In this document: positions 1 to 12,542 of the stretch, piece by piece
Position numbering within the stretch: position 1 is the stretch's first letter
Layout: each line of letters opens with the position of its first letter
Program-made: the position numbers and the translations under genes
The notes under the pieces: generated by a model
Told to the model about the DNA's origin: nothing
The model's database searches: none
Seen by the model: the letters and a program-made list of their open reading frames with translations, nothing else
Assembly (NCBI GenBank): GCA_001414345.1
Contig: LLCB01000002.1
Coordinates: 591,365 to 655,364 of the forward strand
Length of the DNA: 64,000 bases
Direction: 5' to 3'
Source of the DNA: Hymenoscyphus infarciens
Taxonomy: Eukaryota; Ascomycota; Leotiomycetes; Helotiales; Helotiaceae

Positions 1-181
1 TCACAGTCCTGGATCTCGCGTTCCCCTTCCCTCCCTGGACTCGATTCTCAACAAAACCCCCCACCAGATCTGGAATCACCCATTCCAACTTGTCACCCCA
101 TAACTCGCACGACAACACCCTCAATTGAAGGATATAACTCTCATTACACCCTCACTATTGCCAACAAAATACAACTCTGCA
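1..181 (+). promoter_or_regulatory. Leader of the desaturase gene
   Basis: The sequence before the desaturase ATG is rich in C, T and A, as is usual for fungal promoter/5' leader DNA. No clear TATA box is visible. The window begins inside it, so the full promoter is not present. Confidence 0.4.
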
Positions 182-1663
182 ATGGCTTCCACTGCACGCC
201 CCCAGAACCCTGTCCTGAAAAGGACTGCCGTTTCGAAAAATGTCGACTCAGCACCCTCAACTGCTGCCGGCTCCCCAAATGATACACCACGCCAATCACC
301 ATCAACAACTTCGCTCTCGTCCATGTCATCAGTAGAAGAATCCAAGGGGGAGAGCTATGGCACATTACTCGACACACACGGAAACGAATTCAAACTCCCA
401 GACTACACAGTCAATGATATTCGAAATGCCATTCCAAAACACTGCTACGAGCGATCTGGGGCAAGGGGCCTGGCATACGTCGCTCGCGATATTCTCTATC
501 TTGCAACCACATTCGCCATATTCAACAAATATGTCACTCCAGAATATATTCCTTCGACCCCTGCTCGTGCTGGACTCTGGGCTGTCTACACTATCCTCCA
601 AGGACTTTTCGCCACTGGTATCTGGGTTTTGGCACACGAATGTGGTCATCAATCTTTCTCCCCATCAAAGGTTTTCAACGATACTGTAGGATGGATCTGT
701 CACTCGGCTCTCTTGGTCCCATACTTCTCATGGAAGATCTCTCACGGAAAGCATCACAAGGCAACTGGAAACATGGAACGTGATATGGTTTTCGTTCCCA
801 AGACCCGTGAGGAGTACGCTTCTCGTGTTGGAAAGCTTGTTCACGAGCTCGACGAGTTAACGGAGGAGACACCAATCGCCACCCTGACTCATTCCGTTCT
901 TCAACAACTTTTCGGATGGCCATTGTACCTTTTCTCCAACGTCACTGGTCACAACAACCACGAGAAGCAGCCTGAGGGTCGTGGCAAGGGAAAATCCAAC
1001 GGTCACTTCAAGGGTGTCAACCACTTTTCTCCAGCCAGTCCTCTTTACGAAGCCAAGGATGCCAAACTTATCTTGTTGAGTGATCTCGGTCTTGCCATCA
1101 CTGTCGCCGCCTTGTATCAGCTGTGCCAAACCTACGGATTCAACAACATGCTTGTCTGGTATTTCATCCCATATCTCTGGGTTAACCACTGGCTCGGTAT
1201 GTATCTCACGTATCATTGGTTCCCTGTTAAATACTAATGAAACACAGTTGCAATCACCTTCCTTCAACACACCGACCCAACACTTCCTCACTACTCTGGT
1301 GAGAGCTGGAACTACGTCCGTGGAGCCGCCGCAACCATCGATCGTGAATTTGGGTTCATCGGCCGTCATCTCCTCCACGGCATCATCGAGACCCACGTCC
1401 TCCACCACTACGTCAGCACCATCCCATTTTACCACGCCGATGAGGCCACCGAAGCCATCAAGCCCGTCATGGGACAACATTACCGCGCCGATGTCGAGGG
1501 AGGACCTCTTGGATTCCTCAAGTCCTTGTACACCAGTGCTCGTTGGTGCCAATGGGTTGAACCATCTGAGGGAGCCATCGGAGAAGGCAAGGGTGTTTTC
1601 TTTTTCCGCAACCGTAATGGTCTCGGCACCAAGCCTATGAAGTTGTCTTCTCCAAAAGCATAG
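182..1663 (+). CDS. Delta-12 fatty acid desaturase (oleate to linoleate)
   Basis: Membrane di-iron desaturase that introduces the delta-12 double bond into oleoyl lipids in the ER, giving linoleate. Two exons, 182-1196 and 1248-1663, are joined over a 51-nt intron (GTATGT...CACAG), giving 476 residues, the usual size for fungal enzymes. All three histidine boxes are present: HECGH at residues 152-156, HGKHH at 188-192 and HVLHH at 388-392, the last followed by the TIPFYHADEA stretch common in fungal delta-12 enzymes. Hydrophobic segments flank the first two boxes. The N-terminal 55 residues are Ser/Thr/Pro-rich. The ATG at 182 was chosen as the first methionine in a long open frame. A related delta-15 or bifunctional activity cannot be excluded from sequence. 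The gene looks intact. Confidence 0.95.
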
Positions 1664-3743
1664 ATTTCTTCAGAACTATAGATGAGAAGAAGTTTCGAAA
1701 TATAGAGGTTGCTTGCCAAGGGGATGAAAAATGGGGAATGCGTGGCATTGTTTGTCTTTTGCCTGCTATTATGATTTCTGCTTCTTTTTCTTCCAGTACC
1801 CTTTTATGGGTTCTGATGGGGGTGGTGTTTTTTGGCGTCTTCCCTCGTTTTTATATGCTTCAAACACGAGTTCGGTTTCCCACCAGACGAAAATGCAAGG
1901 CAAACTCGCAGATAGAACTGTGATGGATCAGATCGCAAGCTGGGTAGAGAAAAGCTTATATTGCTTCACCTGCAACCATTCGCTAGAACAGAAGAGAGAT
2001 GAAGAAATTGTATATATTTTGTTTTTCATGTGCGATTTAATGATATGAATTTTTCAAATCGGGGGAAATCATTAGGATGTGAGACTGGTGAGAGAAATGT
2101 AACTGCGGTTTAGTGGTTACCGGTGACTAACACAGCTTACCTCCATTTTCAGCAACCAATACAATGCCAGATATTTATTTGCTGCCTGCAGCCTTGATTG
2201 TGAAAGACAGCCTGTAAAAAGAGTCAAAGACGACCCAGATTTTGTCCTTTTACAGCCAACAAAACTACACCAACAAAACTACACCAACAATAGAAAACCT
2301 CCCCAGAAAGCTAGGGGATGAGAAAATAGCATACCCCGCATTTGATCATATTTTTTGTATATTTTTGCGACAGCTTGGGGTGGAGTTGTACTCGTTGCCG
2401 CTTTGTCGTTGGTGTGGCCTTGGGTCCGTAGTCGCAAACCCTTTTTGAATCGTGCTATTTTTTTCCCTCGCAATTGTTCAGAACTACACGACAACAAAAT
2501 CTCTAATGACTTCTAGATGTAATGACAAGTCAATCTAGAGTCAGTCTATCTTTTTTTTAGTCTCTTTCCGCCTACTGTGTCATCTTGAAGCTGTGTTTCC
2601 GTATGAAGTGCAAAAAGTTCCACCCACGTAGAGACGGCTTACTCACCTAATAGAAAAACAAAGCACAGCAAACAAACAGAATCACAGATGAGAGTCATAG
2701 AAAAAGATATTCAAAAAAATCAGGATCCAAGTAATTGATATTCTTCAATCACCACAGATACAATGCAGTGCTCATTTCTACACTCACATACCCATCCCGC
2801 CTGCCTCCCTTTCACCCCATCCATACCCCAAAAGAGAGCAAGAAACTCCAGTGTATCGTATCGTACAAGACCTAATCAATCCACACTCCTCCACGTCCAT
2901 ATTTCTCCTCTCTCTCTCGTACTTTTTCATCTTCCCCTCAAAGCGACGTGGTAACCATATTTCTCCAGCAGCGAGTCCTGCATCTCTCTTCCCTCCCCTC
3001 ATATCCAACACAACACAACTCGAAGCGTCTCTCCCTCACTGTCCAAACCATCCGCCACTTTCCAAATCATCCTCCACTCTCAATGCTAGTATGATAATTA
3101 GGTGAACCGTCTAGAAAAAGACAGTAAAATGCAGGGCACCTCAATGCAAAATAAAACCAAGAATTTTTCTCGTTCCGATTGAAAATGAAAACCATCAACG
3201 TAAAGGAAAAAGAAGAAAAGAATCCCAACGCGAAGAAGATAACTCGATAATGCCTCCAATATGATTTTCCCATAATGTCGCAAACGCTGGGGGTATTCAA
3301 CAAAAAAACAAGAGAAGAACGTTTCAATCAATCAAAATCCATGCATGCATTCATCATCTTTTCGCGATTCGAGAGAAGAAAAAAAGGGGAAATATACGCC
3401 AATGCAAGAAGAGCAAAAGAAAACGCAGCAAAGACAAGGATATGAAGCGAATCAATCAATACGCGTTTGGATTTCGTTGCTGGGGGGAAAAAGTCGTAAG
3501 GTGCCACTCGTCTTCGTCTAAGATGGCTTTTGACTCTGTCTTCCAACACTCAATCGTTGAATTTAATCGGCGAGGTTGTAGATCTTTTGGGTTGTTTGGT
3601 GCCTTTCTGCTTTTGGAGGTCATCACCGGAACATTGTTTCAGGCGTAAGCGACCCCCGAGCGAGGTTGTTTTCGATGTGCCCCTGCCTGGCTTCCCAAAG
3701 AATGTCCGAAGTTTGTATGCTGCCGGTAAAGACCAGTCATGAC
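1664..3743. other. Intergenic, no gene seen
   Basis: About 2.1 kb between the 3' end of the desaturase gene and the 3' end of the RhoGAP gene. It holds short direct repeats (a 14-nt AACAAAACTACACC unit twice near 2260-2290) and a pyrimidine-rich stretch near 2880-2940. The open frames here are short and their codons do not look coding. Confidence 0.6.
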
Positions 3744-5908
3744 CTAGCTAAATCCAATTGGGCTCAGTGGCTTGATTGGGCTCAGTGGTCGCATCTCGCC
3801 ACTTCTTCTTGGTGGGGTGCGTTCTTGGACAACTGTCAAGGATGTGCTGACCGTACTCATGCTTCCTTGGCTATCGCTCTGATTGAGGGTGCTTTTCTTG
3901 GATTGAGCCTTCTGCTTCTGACCCTGGTTATCGATGCTGACACTTGATGGCTTGCTGCTATCAGAGCTCGAGACGTTGCGTTCATCGTGACTCTCAACCG
4001 CAGTGCTACTCTGCCCCTCGGCACTTCCAGGTGGTCCCAAATGCGCCATATCAAAAAGCATATATTCCTGCTCCGTATATTGTGGCTCGGTCTTACATCC
4101 TTTCCAGCAGTCTCTCCAATCACAGACGAGAAATTTGAAGCAGAATGCATCTATCTTCATGCATGGTTGGAAACAAATACACAGGTTGCGGAAATCCATT
4201 TTGTTCTTTTCGGAGTGCGCAAGGAGAAGGGACAAATGGCAGGTGATGGCGAATAGGAGGTAGTAGTTGAATGGGGAGAGGTTCGATAGTTCGTCGATTA
4301 ATTGTTGGGGAACCTTCTCTGACCCGGCACATTCTCTGGCGATGCGATCTTGGGCTGACTTTGGGAAGAGTTCGTCGGGGAGCTCACGGAGCCAAGCTTT
4401 AAGCATGGAGCCAATAATGTTGATATCGTAGAGATCGTCTTGCTCAAAGAGGTCAATGTCGAGTTCTGCATATCGTTAGCAATACCTTCATGATCACATG
4501 ATTGGTTAGACTTGCCTTCGTCGAATCGTCTTTGCCATTTCTTGATTTGTGGCCCACTGCCAGGTACTCTGTATAGCCCCTCAACATCACTTCCTTTGTA
4601 ATTAAGGTAGTCGATGGCGCGCCATGGGAACGAGGGCATCCAGAATTCGGTCTTGTCGCGCGAGTCTTCCAACCGCTTAGATATTCTTGTCAAACGTGTT
4701 TGCTCCACGAGTGGTCTGTTGATGACCTTTAATTCATAATGCTCGTCATCCACCGGTAACTCCTTCTCAGTTGTACTTGCGCTGCGGACACTCTTTCCAA
4801 ATAGCCCTTTGTGAATGGCGCCAGCCCCCTTTGTAGCCGAAGACTTGAGGTTAGTCAAGAAACTATGGCCCCCTCCTTGATATGAAGATGATAGTGTATC
4901 TTTCTTGTTATTGTCCTTGGTTTCTCTCATCAAAGAAGGCTGTAGCTTGCTTCCCTCCTTTGGTCCCTTTTCACGAGATACATCTCGCACTTTGGCATTC
5001 CTGTCCTCCGAATGCTGTCGCACGTTGGAACTCATCATGTCCCGAAATGACCGGTCGTTATCGGCTCGCAAAGGGGCAGTGTGTATTGAATTGCTATGTG
5101 TGTGTGCTCGCTCAGGTGCTTGCGGGATCTTTTCGGTAGGTGAGGCCTCGCGTGGGCTATTCTCATCGCGTATTGAACGTGTCCTCGAGAGAAGGCTGAA
5201 GGGTTTCGGTTTGTTCTTCTTAATGACATTCGGGTTGGAGGGGGTTGGTGTGTCTCCTGTCGAGTCGACCGAGATGTTAGATCTTGAGGGACCGCCAACT
5301 GGCTTTCTCGCAACCTTGGTTGATCTCTCTGGACTCAGCTCTGCAGAAGATTCTAGGTTAGTCTTAACATCAGATGGTGACGAGACAGATTTGGTCTTAC
5401 CAATTTGGGAAGTATCTTGCGCTGAAACTTTACTTGGGCGGTCTGTGTCTCTGGACATGCTTTCCTCTGCCGGCGATTTGGCAGCAGTATTTGAATCTGG
5501 CAGCGTGCGATTTACCAGATTCGGATTCTTTGTCGCCTTATTCTTAGAGAAGAAGCCACTTCGGGTCGGTCTTTGTTGTCTTCCTCGCTCCACCTTCTGC
5601 GGTGCTTCTGTCGCCTCGGTGACGCCCTCGGCGGCGGTATATTGTTGTAACGATGGGAGGGAGACAGTAGTCTGGGACAGAGCAGTGGTTCGCTGGGGCT
5701 CGTCGTTGGTCTGCGTCTGGTTCTGCGGTGGTTCGGTTTCTGGAGGTGGTGGTTTCTTGGAGTTGAATCTGAATGGCGATCGCGGGGATCTCGGAGACTT
5801 GGAGCTCAAAGGTGATCGTGGACTGTCGAGGAATTGGGTTTCTGTATCGCCTTCTGATGTTCGCGGGTCGGTCAGCGTCAGCGGCTCTGGATTTGATTTT
5901 CTCGCCAT
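3744..5908 (-). CDS. RhoGAP domain protein (Rho GTPase-activating protein)
   Basis: Predicted GTPase-activating protein for a Rho/Cdc42-type GTPase, acting in polarity or cell-wall signalling. Two exons (minus strand), 5908-4516 and 4465-3744, give 704 residues. The first 400 or so residues are Ser/Pro/Lys-rich and probably disordered. The RhoGAP domain spans roughly residues 410-610; the arginine finger is R447 in GLYRVPGSG, and the exons join through ...DDLYDINIIGSMLKAWLRELP..., a typical RhoGAP core. The 50-nt intron (4466-4515) has a GC donor (AAG|GCAAGT), a GCTAAC branch point and a GCAG acceptor; only this splice keeps the domain in frame. The ATG at 5908 has A at -3. The open frame extends upstream through an alanine run but has no earlier ATG. 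The C-terminal 150 residues are low complexity. Confidence 0.9.
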
Positions 5909-7667
5909 GCTGGGACTGGTGTGGGCAGCGAGTGGTGCTGCTGCTGCTGCTGCTGCTAAGTGCGTAGTCGCCAGGCCCCCGCGCAGGAATCCCCTCCTGT
6001 CTCGAGTGAAGTGGTGCACAGCCTTTCAGCGTACCTGAATTGTGTCACAAATCCGAGGCGTTGATGTGCTGATGCTTTTAGATTGCTGGACGGCTGGAGC
6101 ACTGGACCTCGGGGGGCGTGGGTGACCTGGTCGGCGGGAAATGCCTTGGAAGGATAAATTGGGGAATTTCAACTGGATTTTAACACTATTATTGGCGGTG
6201 TTGAGGATTGCAGCGTTGGGTTGGGTTGGGCTGGGTAATGCGGTCTGTGTCTGTAGAGTACTGTACAGTCGAGTAATCCAGAGGGGAGCAACCTGAACAC
6301 ATTCACATTTCCGTTCCGGACCGTTGAGCCCGAATTGCGACTGGATTGCTGCACCGCACCGCACCGCACCGCAACACAAACCCACACCGTTGTCGTGGTG
6401 GAGCCCAAGTCTAGTGCTTGAAATGCTGAAATGCTGAAACGTGGAATTCGCAGGTCGTCTGGAATGTGTTATGCGCGTCGCAGATACCGAGTCAAGATCC
6501 AAAGGGGGAGGCGGTGACCGTCAGCGGCAGCGGCAGGGGAATTGGAATTTCGAAGTCTGACGATATTGAGTTGTGAATTGTTTGTGTTGAAAAATCTGGC
6601 TAAAAAAGATACTCGTTGGGTCCGCGTGGCCTTGGAAGGTAGGTAGCGTATGGGACCTAGAGGTCAGGGCTAAGGGTACCTGGTATGTATGGTGTATGGT
6701 ATGTATGCGAAGGGACCTCGTTCCTGAATGCGGTGACAATTGAGGTTGAAACCTCGAGCTACAGTATATCTTATATCTTGGTTGTGTACCTTCGGAATCT
6801 ACAGCAAGTGGTACTGCCGGGTTTTTGCCTCGTACTTCGTACAGACAGGGCAGGTACGTTTCTGCAGCTTAGTCTCAGACTAATGGTCACCAACAGAAAG
6901 TAACTAGCTGTTTTAGGTTTGTACTTGTCAACAGAGAAGCAGAATTGGAAAGGACGAAGATGTCTTGGTAACACAGCATTGGCAACCTCATCCAGAATCT
7001 TTTCACCCAGCCCAGGTGCAGAGAGAAAAAACCTCCAGTTTTGATACTCAAGGAACCATATCTGGAAATGGTATCATCTCATTGCATACTAAAGGCTGCA
7101 GACAGCCGCTTATTATCAAGTTGTTGAAGAACCAGGCCGAGGCCCAGAGTTATACGAACTATTAGAATTTCTTTTATCTTCCTTATTAATTTTAACTACT
7201 CACATCGCAAACGTACTCGAGCATGAATTTCCACATCTCTAGACTCTGTGCCGAGTCGATATCTCAGCGCCATGATCCTTCCTGAAACGAGGCACAATCC
7301 CGCAAGCATTGGGGGCAACCGAGAGATCCGACAACCTGGAAAGGTCAATAACTCTTTTTCCAAAAAGGCAAATAAAGAAGTCTGCACAGTCAGATCATCT
7401 TCCTTCCTTTCAGGACTGGATGCATGTCTTTAATTTATTAATAGTTGGAGGCGTAAAATGTAGAAGCCACCAGTTTTCACGTCTGATTTCTTTCAGCAAA
7501 TAAAACAGCATCTCTGTTCTTCATCGGCAGCGGAAAAATAAAACAACTTCGCTGCATCAATCACAAACCCGCTCAAAGTGACGAAGAAAACATGAAACTC
7601 TATACAACTATACTTATTCTTCAGAACAAATTCCGATTAAAAATAACAAAAAGACACCAAAAAAAAT
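5909..7667. other. Intergenic and probable RhoGAP 5' region
   Basis: Contains a (TGC)7 trinucleotide run at about 5937-5957, just upstream of the RhoGAP ATG, and a CACCG pentamer repeat near 6351-6373. On the minus strand, CAG|GTACGC near 6035 could be the donor of a 5' UTR intron. No convincing protein gene was found. Confidence 0.5.
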
Positions 7668-7760
7668 TGACCTACGCAGGGATCGAACCTGCAATCTCTT
7701 GATAAACAAGGCCTGTGAAGCCAATCGTAGTCAAGCGCCTTGCCATTGGGCCAGCAGGCC
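7668..7760 (-). tRNA. tRNA-Arg (anticodon ACG), with intron
   Basis: On the minus strand the sequence folds as a tRNA. The 7-bp acceptor stem is GGCCTGC paired with GTAGGTC (two G-U pairs), and the D stem is GCC/GGC. The anticodon stem is CTTGA/TCAAG with loop CTACGA. The T arm is GCAGG-TTCGATC-CCTGC and the discriminator is A. A 21-nt intron lies one base 3' of the ACG anticodon, the canonical nuclear position. A-box (TGGCCCAATGG) and B-box (GGTTCGATCCC) are both present, and a run of T follows the 3' end as Pol III terminator. It reads CGN arginine codons after A34-to-I editing. Confidence 0.93.
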
Positions 7761-8794
7761 ATATATTATATGATTTGAGGACAAAACACCATATTTGTGA
7801 ATATATAAGAGTTCAAAAAGCGGGGTATTCCTGCTACTTCCGTTGGTAGCCGTTCCGACGGGCCGAACTTGTGGCTGGTCTCAACTTGAGGACTTCCTAT
7901 TAACCTAGAAATAATTATTTCGGCAAGAGAGGTTCACAGCTACAGGGTACAGCTTCGACTTCAAAAGACACCGCGCATCACATGAAGTGATCCACAACCC
8001 ACCCACCCCCTTCCCCTTTTATCCCAACACACAGAGAGAGAAAATCTTTTCTTCTTTACATCACCCGTCCCTGGCACCCTATTTTTACCTTTCCCTCCTC
8101 TTGGGTTTACATTTTGCTACGGCAAGAAGGTTCCCAACTAAATATGAGTAATAGTACTTCCAGGCTGAAATATTAAATTAGACAGAAAAGGCAGAATTTA
8201 TAGACCACTTACTTCAAGTCCTAGAAAGAAGGATAAGCTTTAGTACTATAAATCTTATTAGCTTAGCAAATCAGCAGCCAGTTCCAATAGGGTAGAAACA
8301 TTTTTTCAGAGACTCTAGTGTTGTGTTGTGTTGAGTTTATAGATGTAGTTGGAAAGGCGAGGTGGTTGTAGTGATGCCCACTCATTCATTTTTTCATCTC
8401 AAAACTCACCTTCGAGAAGTAGCGCGCGCGACTAACGGTATCCTCGCATATTTGCGAGTTTCCTTCTTCTCTTCCCCAACACCTTTCCGTTTCTTCCCTC
8501 AGAACCTCTCAACTCTCAATGACTTCAGAATATTCTCGTCAACCTACCGCAAAACTCAACATTTCAACTCCGGGACGCGCTCGATACCACAGACACCAGC
8601 TCGCTTTCAAATGGTTATCCGGTAGCGAAAATGTCTCTCGTAGATATATACACGCTTGCTGCCGCTGGGGCAGAGAATCACGATGCTGTGCATAAAATAC
8701 TGCTTGTTCTTTTGGGTCTCAATGAATTCTCAATACTGACTCCTGAAGAGGTAAATTCCCAGATCATGAATAAGCATGGTACTATTGACCGGAA
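7761..8794. other. Intergenic, no supported gene
   Basis: Roughly 1 kb upstream of the tRNA and downstream of the NmrA-like relic. A 65-codon ATG frame at 8631-8828 (+) exists but overlaps the relic and matches nothing recognisable, so no gene is called. Confidence 0.45.
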
Positions 8795-9089
8795 TTACCC
8801 CCAGATCATACTGTCCGAAGCTTTATAAGTTGCCTCGAAATCATCGAGGCCTTTGAAAACCAACGCATTGACACCAGCCTTCGCAAGAATCGATACTTGC
8901 TCCGGCTTGCGTGCTGAAAGTTGAAACTTCTTTCCCTCGGTATCTAGGTATTTTTTGATAACAATTCTGCAAGATTGGCGCCCCCTCTACAGGACAAAGT
9001 TGCAGCTGTAAATACATAGAGATACTGGGTAAAAGAAAAGTTACAAGTGGCCTGTAGCTCCCAAGGTTCAGAACGCGAGTAGTAGACAT
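8795..9089 (-). pseudogene. Decayed NmrA-like NAD(P)-binding Rossmann protein
   Basis: Minus-strand reading from ATG 9089 starts MSTTRVLNLG. One extra base in a GGG run near 9060-9062 must be ignored for the frame to continue as the dinucleotide-binding loop GATGHL. A second stretch reads GGANLAELLSKNT until a TAG at 8944-8946. A third frame then gives ARKPEQVSILAKAGVNALV and FKGLDDFEATYKASD, and stops at TAA 8795-8797. Order and spacing match the N-terminal 80 or so residues of fungal NmrA-like/epimerase-type oxidoreductases. At least three lesions (frameshifts and stops) separate the pieces, and no downstream catalytic part was recognised. I read it as a truncated, frameshifted relic. An unrecognised intron could explain one break but not all. 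Confidence 0.7.
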
Positions 9090-11270
9090 GACGTCTTCGA
9101 TTTTATCGCTCAGAGCAAGGAAAGTTGTTGTGGCACAAGAGAAAGAGATGTAGAATCTCGATAAGAAAAACAAACGTTACACGGGAGACACACCGCAGAA
9201 CGAGACTGCATTGGGAAATCATCGAAGCCTCCAAGGCAGGGAGTCAGATGTTGACGTGAGGAGGCGAGTTTGAATAAGCACGGCTCACAAAAGTGGCAGT
9301 AACCTTTCTAAATGAATCTAATCACTTGCCCAGATAGTTTAGGAGAACTGATGTTGATTATGATTGTTCGAAGTGTTTAGGACAATTTACTTACATTGCC
9401 CTAGAAGGCGGCTTAAGGGAACAATGACTTGGTACAAATACTGCCGCTTTTATTATCCCGGGTATTAATGTGTGAGGTCTGATTGGTCAACACCATCTAA
9501 GATAAGCACATTCCGGAGGTACAAAGTGCTTTATATTGTGACCGCGGTTCTCGACGACTTCCTCAATTCTCAAAAACATTATAAAATACCTTTATTTCGA
9601 TCCTTTCAATAGGCTGAGAACCTCTTCCAAAATAGACTTGGTTACTCTCACTTGCGCATTCTCGCACTAGCGAAAATGAGCTACGGTCCTTAATGCCTTT
9701 ACGTTACCAACTACGAAATTGTTTCTATTTGCTTCTTCCAACCCCTTCAAATTCAATTGTTCTCTTCCTGCTTTTCTATAATCGTTCAAAATAGCTCTTA
9801 TTAAACGCACCATTTATCTCAAAGGTCAAGCAAGCCTCAAGTTTGTCCAGAGTCCATACGCAGATCAATCCCACCCCACCTACACGATGGCCATAGACCA
9901 TACTTGCAAATCTTCGCCCTTATTCTGATATTCGCAACCCAAGTTTAATATTGTCATTACTTCTCATTTTACCTGTCAACCAATGCTTTCGGAGTTAGTA
10001 TGCTGGGAGAAAGGTTGAACCTCAGCACCCCTCTTACTTTACATCCCTCACTTTTTGTTCCTTTTTAGTACCTGCCATCAATTATTGACGGACATCCAGA
10101 TGATTTCATGATCTGTTTGACGGTGACTTAATTCAGACCCTCAAATTTGAGATGTCGGGAATATATGGAACGAAAGCTGGCTAGTCTTTTGATGTAGGTT
10201 TCATACGTGTACGTAAGTGAAACTGCAGATGATAAGCCTTGCATCGTTGTTCGTCGGAAACGTGCTGATTAGCTCCCGCAGTGCAAAATTTCGAGCATGA
10301 GGGCATACAACACCGTCTAGTGGCGGTTTGGAATTGGTCTTTCCGATCCGAATCCCAATCAAAAATGGGGGGTTTCTGGTTTGAGTACGGACAATTCTTT
10401 TTGTTTCGGACCACCAGAGAGTGTATCTATTCGTGGCGGCGGAGATTAGTATCTGATTTCTACTGTGTTATTCGAAGTCAAATCGCACAATATCTCATAT
10501 TATGCGAATGATTCTCCGAGGTGACCGCCACCTCACGAATGGCTACACCCCCTGGTGGACAGAGTTACAAAGTTTCTGCCCTACATCAGATTCACATCGG
10601 ATTCCCGACTCGTCAAGAACCCAATTGCTGGTCTCCTAATTACAAGATCAACTAAGTTCCAACTTCTCCCCGCTTTGCATCACGACACTGAATTGTCATC
10701 CCACAAATAACCTTACTCCATCTTTATGTACAGCACGTTTTCGACCCCTCACAGCAAATATCACCTCATCTTAGGCATTAAAGATCGAGAATCCGTGCGA
10801 TCGACGCGGCCCGCACGCTATTCGTAGGTTGTCTTTCAATCCTCCTCAACGAACCTCGGCAGGACCCAGATGGCCATTCAACCTTTCTGGTTTCAACGTC
10901 GGATATCAATGTTGATTGGTCGGACTAGTCCAATTAGCATCGCTTACTGGCAGATAAATGTTCACAAATCGACCAATGCCATACCTAGACTCCAACTTGA
11001 ACCTCGGAATGGGCTGGGAAGGACCCACAGCTAGCTTGGCATGCAGATAATAACTATATCGCAGCCTTCTACACTTTCCTCATATACCACTAGCATTGGA
11101 AACATTATTTGTGTTACTTGACAAGATTCCTTCGCTTCAGGCCCTTTCGGAATCTACGCAAATGTCCTTATCGAACGCTGCTTTTTGAAAAGCTCTCACC
11201 CGTCCAGTCATGATTTTTCAGACCAATAACTCCACCATACCTCGGCAAATCCACCGTTGGTGGTAGAATA
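9090..11270. other. Long intergenic stretch, no gene seen
   Basis: About 2.2 kb with ordinary composition. Open frames are short and unlike coding sequence, and no RNA gene or repeat was recognised. The last few hundred bases presumably hold the promoter and leader of the J-domain gene. Confidence 0.5.
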
Positions 11271-12542
11271 ATGGAAGATTTTTACTCCATTCTCGGTGTC
11301 TCTCAATTTTCAACTATTCCCGAAATTCGAGACTCCTACCGAAGATTGGCTCTCCGTTTTCACCCCGATAAAAACAAAGACGAAAAAGCAACCTCGACCT
11401 TCCAGCAAATCCTAAGAGCCTGGGAAACTTTACAAGATAGTGGGAAACGAGCCGAGTACGATAAGGAGTATGTGAGAGTCGCCAATAGAGAGAGAGAGGA
11501 ACACGTGGAAGATTTTGAACAGGGAAGATGGGCCAGAGAGAACGATTTTCGGGAGGCAACGGGCAGGTGGGGGCAAGCTGGGGAACCTCCGACGGGTCAA
11601 CAACATCGCTCATTTCAAGTCAGTTATCGCCACGAGAAAGCTAGGGCTTGGAAGGCTAAAGTCCAGAGCGAGTACTCGTTACGTCTTCAATCATGGATGG
11701 TTTTCCGTCAGAAGTGGATTCCTCTTGCTCTCGAATGCGAGCGCTCTATTGGCGTACAGGGGCGCCAGCTTGACAACTTGAACAAAATGAGCGAGTTTGA
11801 GGTGCTACAGCAATTTAATGAGGCAATCGAGCTCTCCCAGGAAGCTGGCCAATACCTGGAAGATACTGCCGGTACACTCGCAAGCTTGATGGCTGCCAGG
11901 AAAACATACACTACCAAGTTGGCCCAAGCACTCTCCGAATCTCGAGAGAAATACAAGAAGATTCTTCACAAGTTAGAATTGAATCAGTGCCACTATGAGG
12001 AAGAAGAGAATTGCAATCGAGAAGTTCAAATACGGGAGGCATTGGAAATCCTTGGACCCCGAGATTTGGATACACCACTACTCATCGACCTCGATAGGCG
12101 AGCCCAAGCTATTAACCGCTGGACATCACTTTCCAGACTGAGAGATCCAGTCAATTTCCACCCCTCATTAGAAATTGAAGAAGGCCCTTGGCATTGCGCG
12201 GGAGACTGGGAATGGACGCGGGTGGAGAGTGATCATCGTTGCTCCAGATGTAACAAGATCGATTTTCATTTTATTCCAGAGTGTGGTCCCGCCAGATGTC
12301 CTGGTTGCCAGGTTATTGTGTGTAATGAGTGTCATCGAGCTTTATGGCTCTTGCGGCAGTATGGAGATTGGGTCATGAGTTCAAGTCACGTTTCGGTTGA
12401 CTATTTCTTCTCGCTTTATGTGTGAAGGTGTTGGGCTGAGTGGTTGGACTATGTTCATTCCACACTGTATCACAAAATCAAAAAGCCTCGTTATTGCCCG
12501 AACACGGACGACTCAAGAACCCCGTTCTTTGCAGGTACCTGA
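11271..12542 (+). CDS. J-domain protein with C-terminal zinc-ribbon-like cysteines
   Basis: Predicted DnaJ/Hsp40-type co-chaperone. The N-terminal J domain (residues 2-70) carries the HPD motif at residues 31-33, which stimulates Hsp70 ATPase. A long charged helical middle follows (about 75-290). The C-terminal part holds three CxxC pairs (CSRC, CPGC, CNEC) that could bind zinc. The uninterrupted frame stops at 12425, but a splice of 69 nt (donor CA|GTATGG at 12359, TTGAC branch, acceptor GAAG ending 12427) removes that stop. It joins to WAEWLDYVHSTLYHKIKK..., ending at 12542, for 400 residues; I prefer this model. The ATG at 11271 has A at -3. It does not resemble class I DnaJ, which has four CxxCxGxG repeats. 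The client is unknown. Confidence 0.8.

Noticed and set aside
5909..6019. N-terminal extension of the RhoGAP protein through an alanine run
   Set aside because: The frame is open but has no ATG; it would have to start at GTG. The ATG at 5908 has a good context and was kept.
8631..8828. A 65-codon ATG frame (+) resembling a small helical protein
   Set aside because: It overlaps the NmrA-like relic on the other strand, has no recognisable motif, and short open frames of this size are common by chance.
12359..12425. Unspliced C-terminus of the J-domain protein
   Set aside because: A phase-correct 69-nt intron with donor, branch point and acceptor removes the stop and leads into a clearly coding-like exon.
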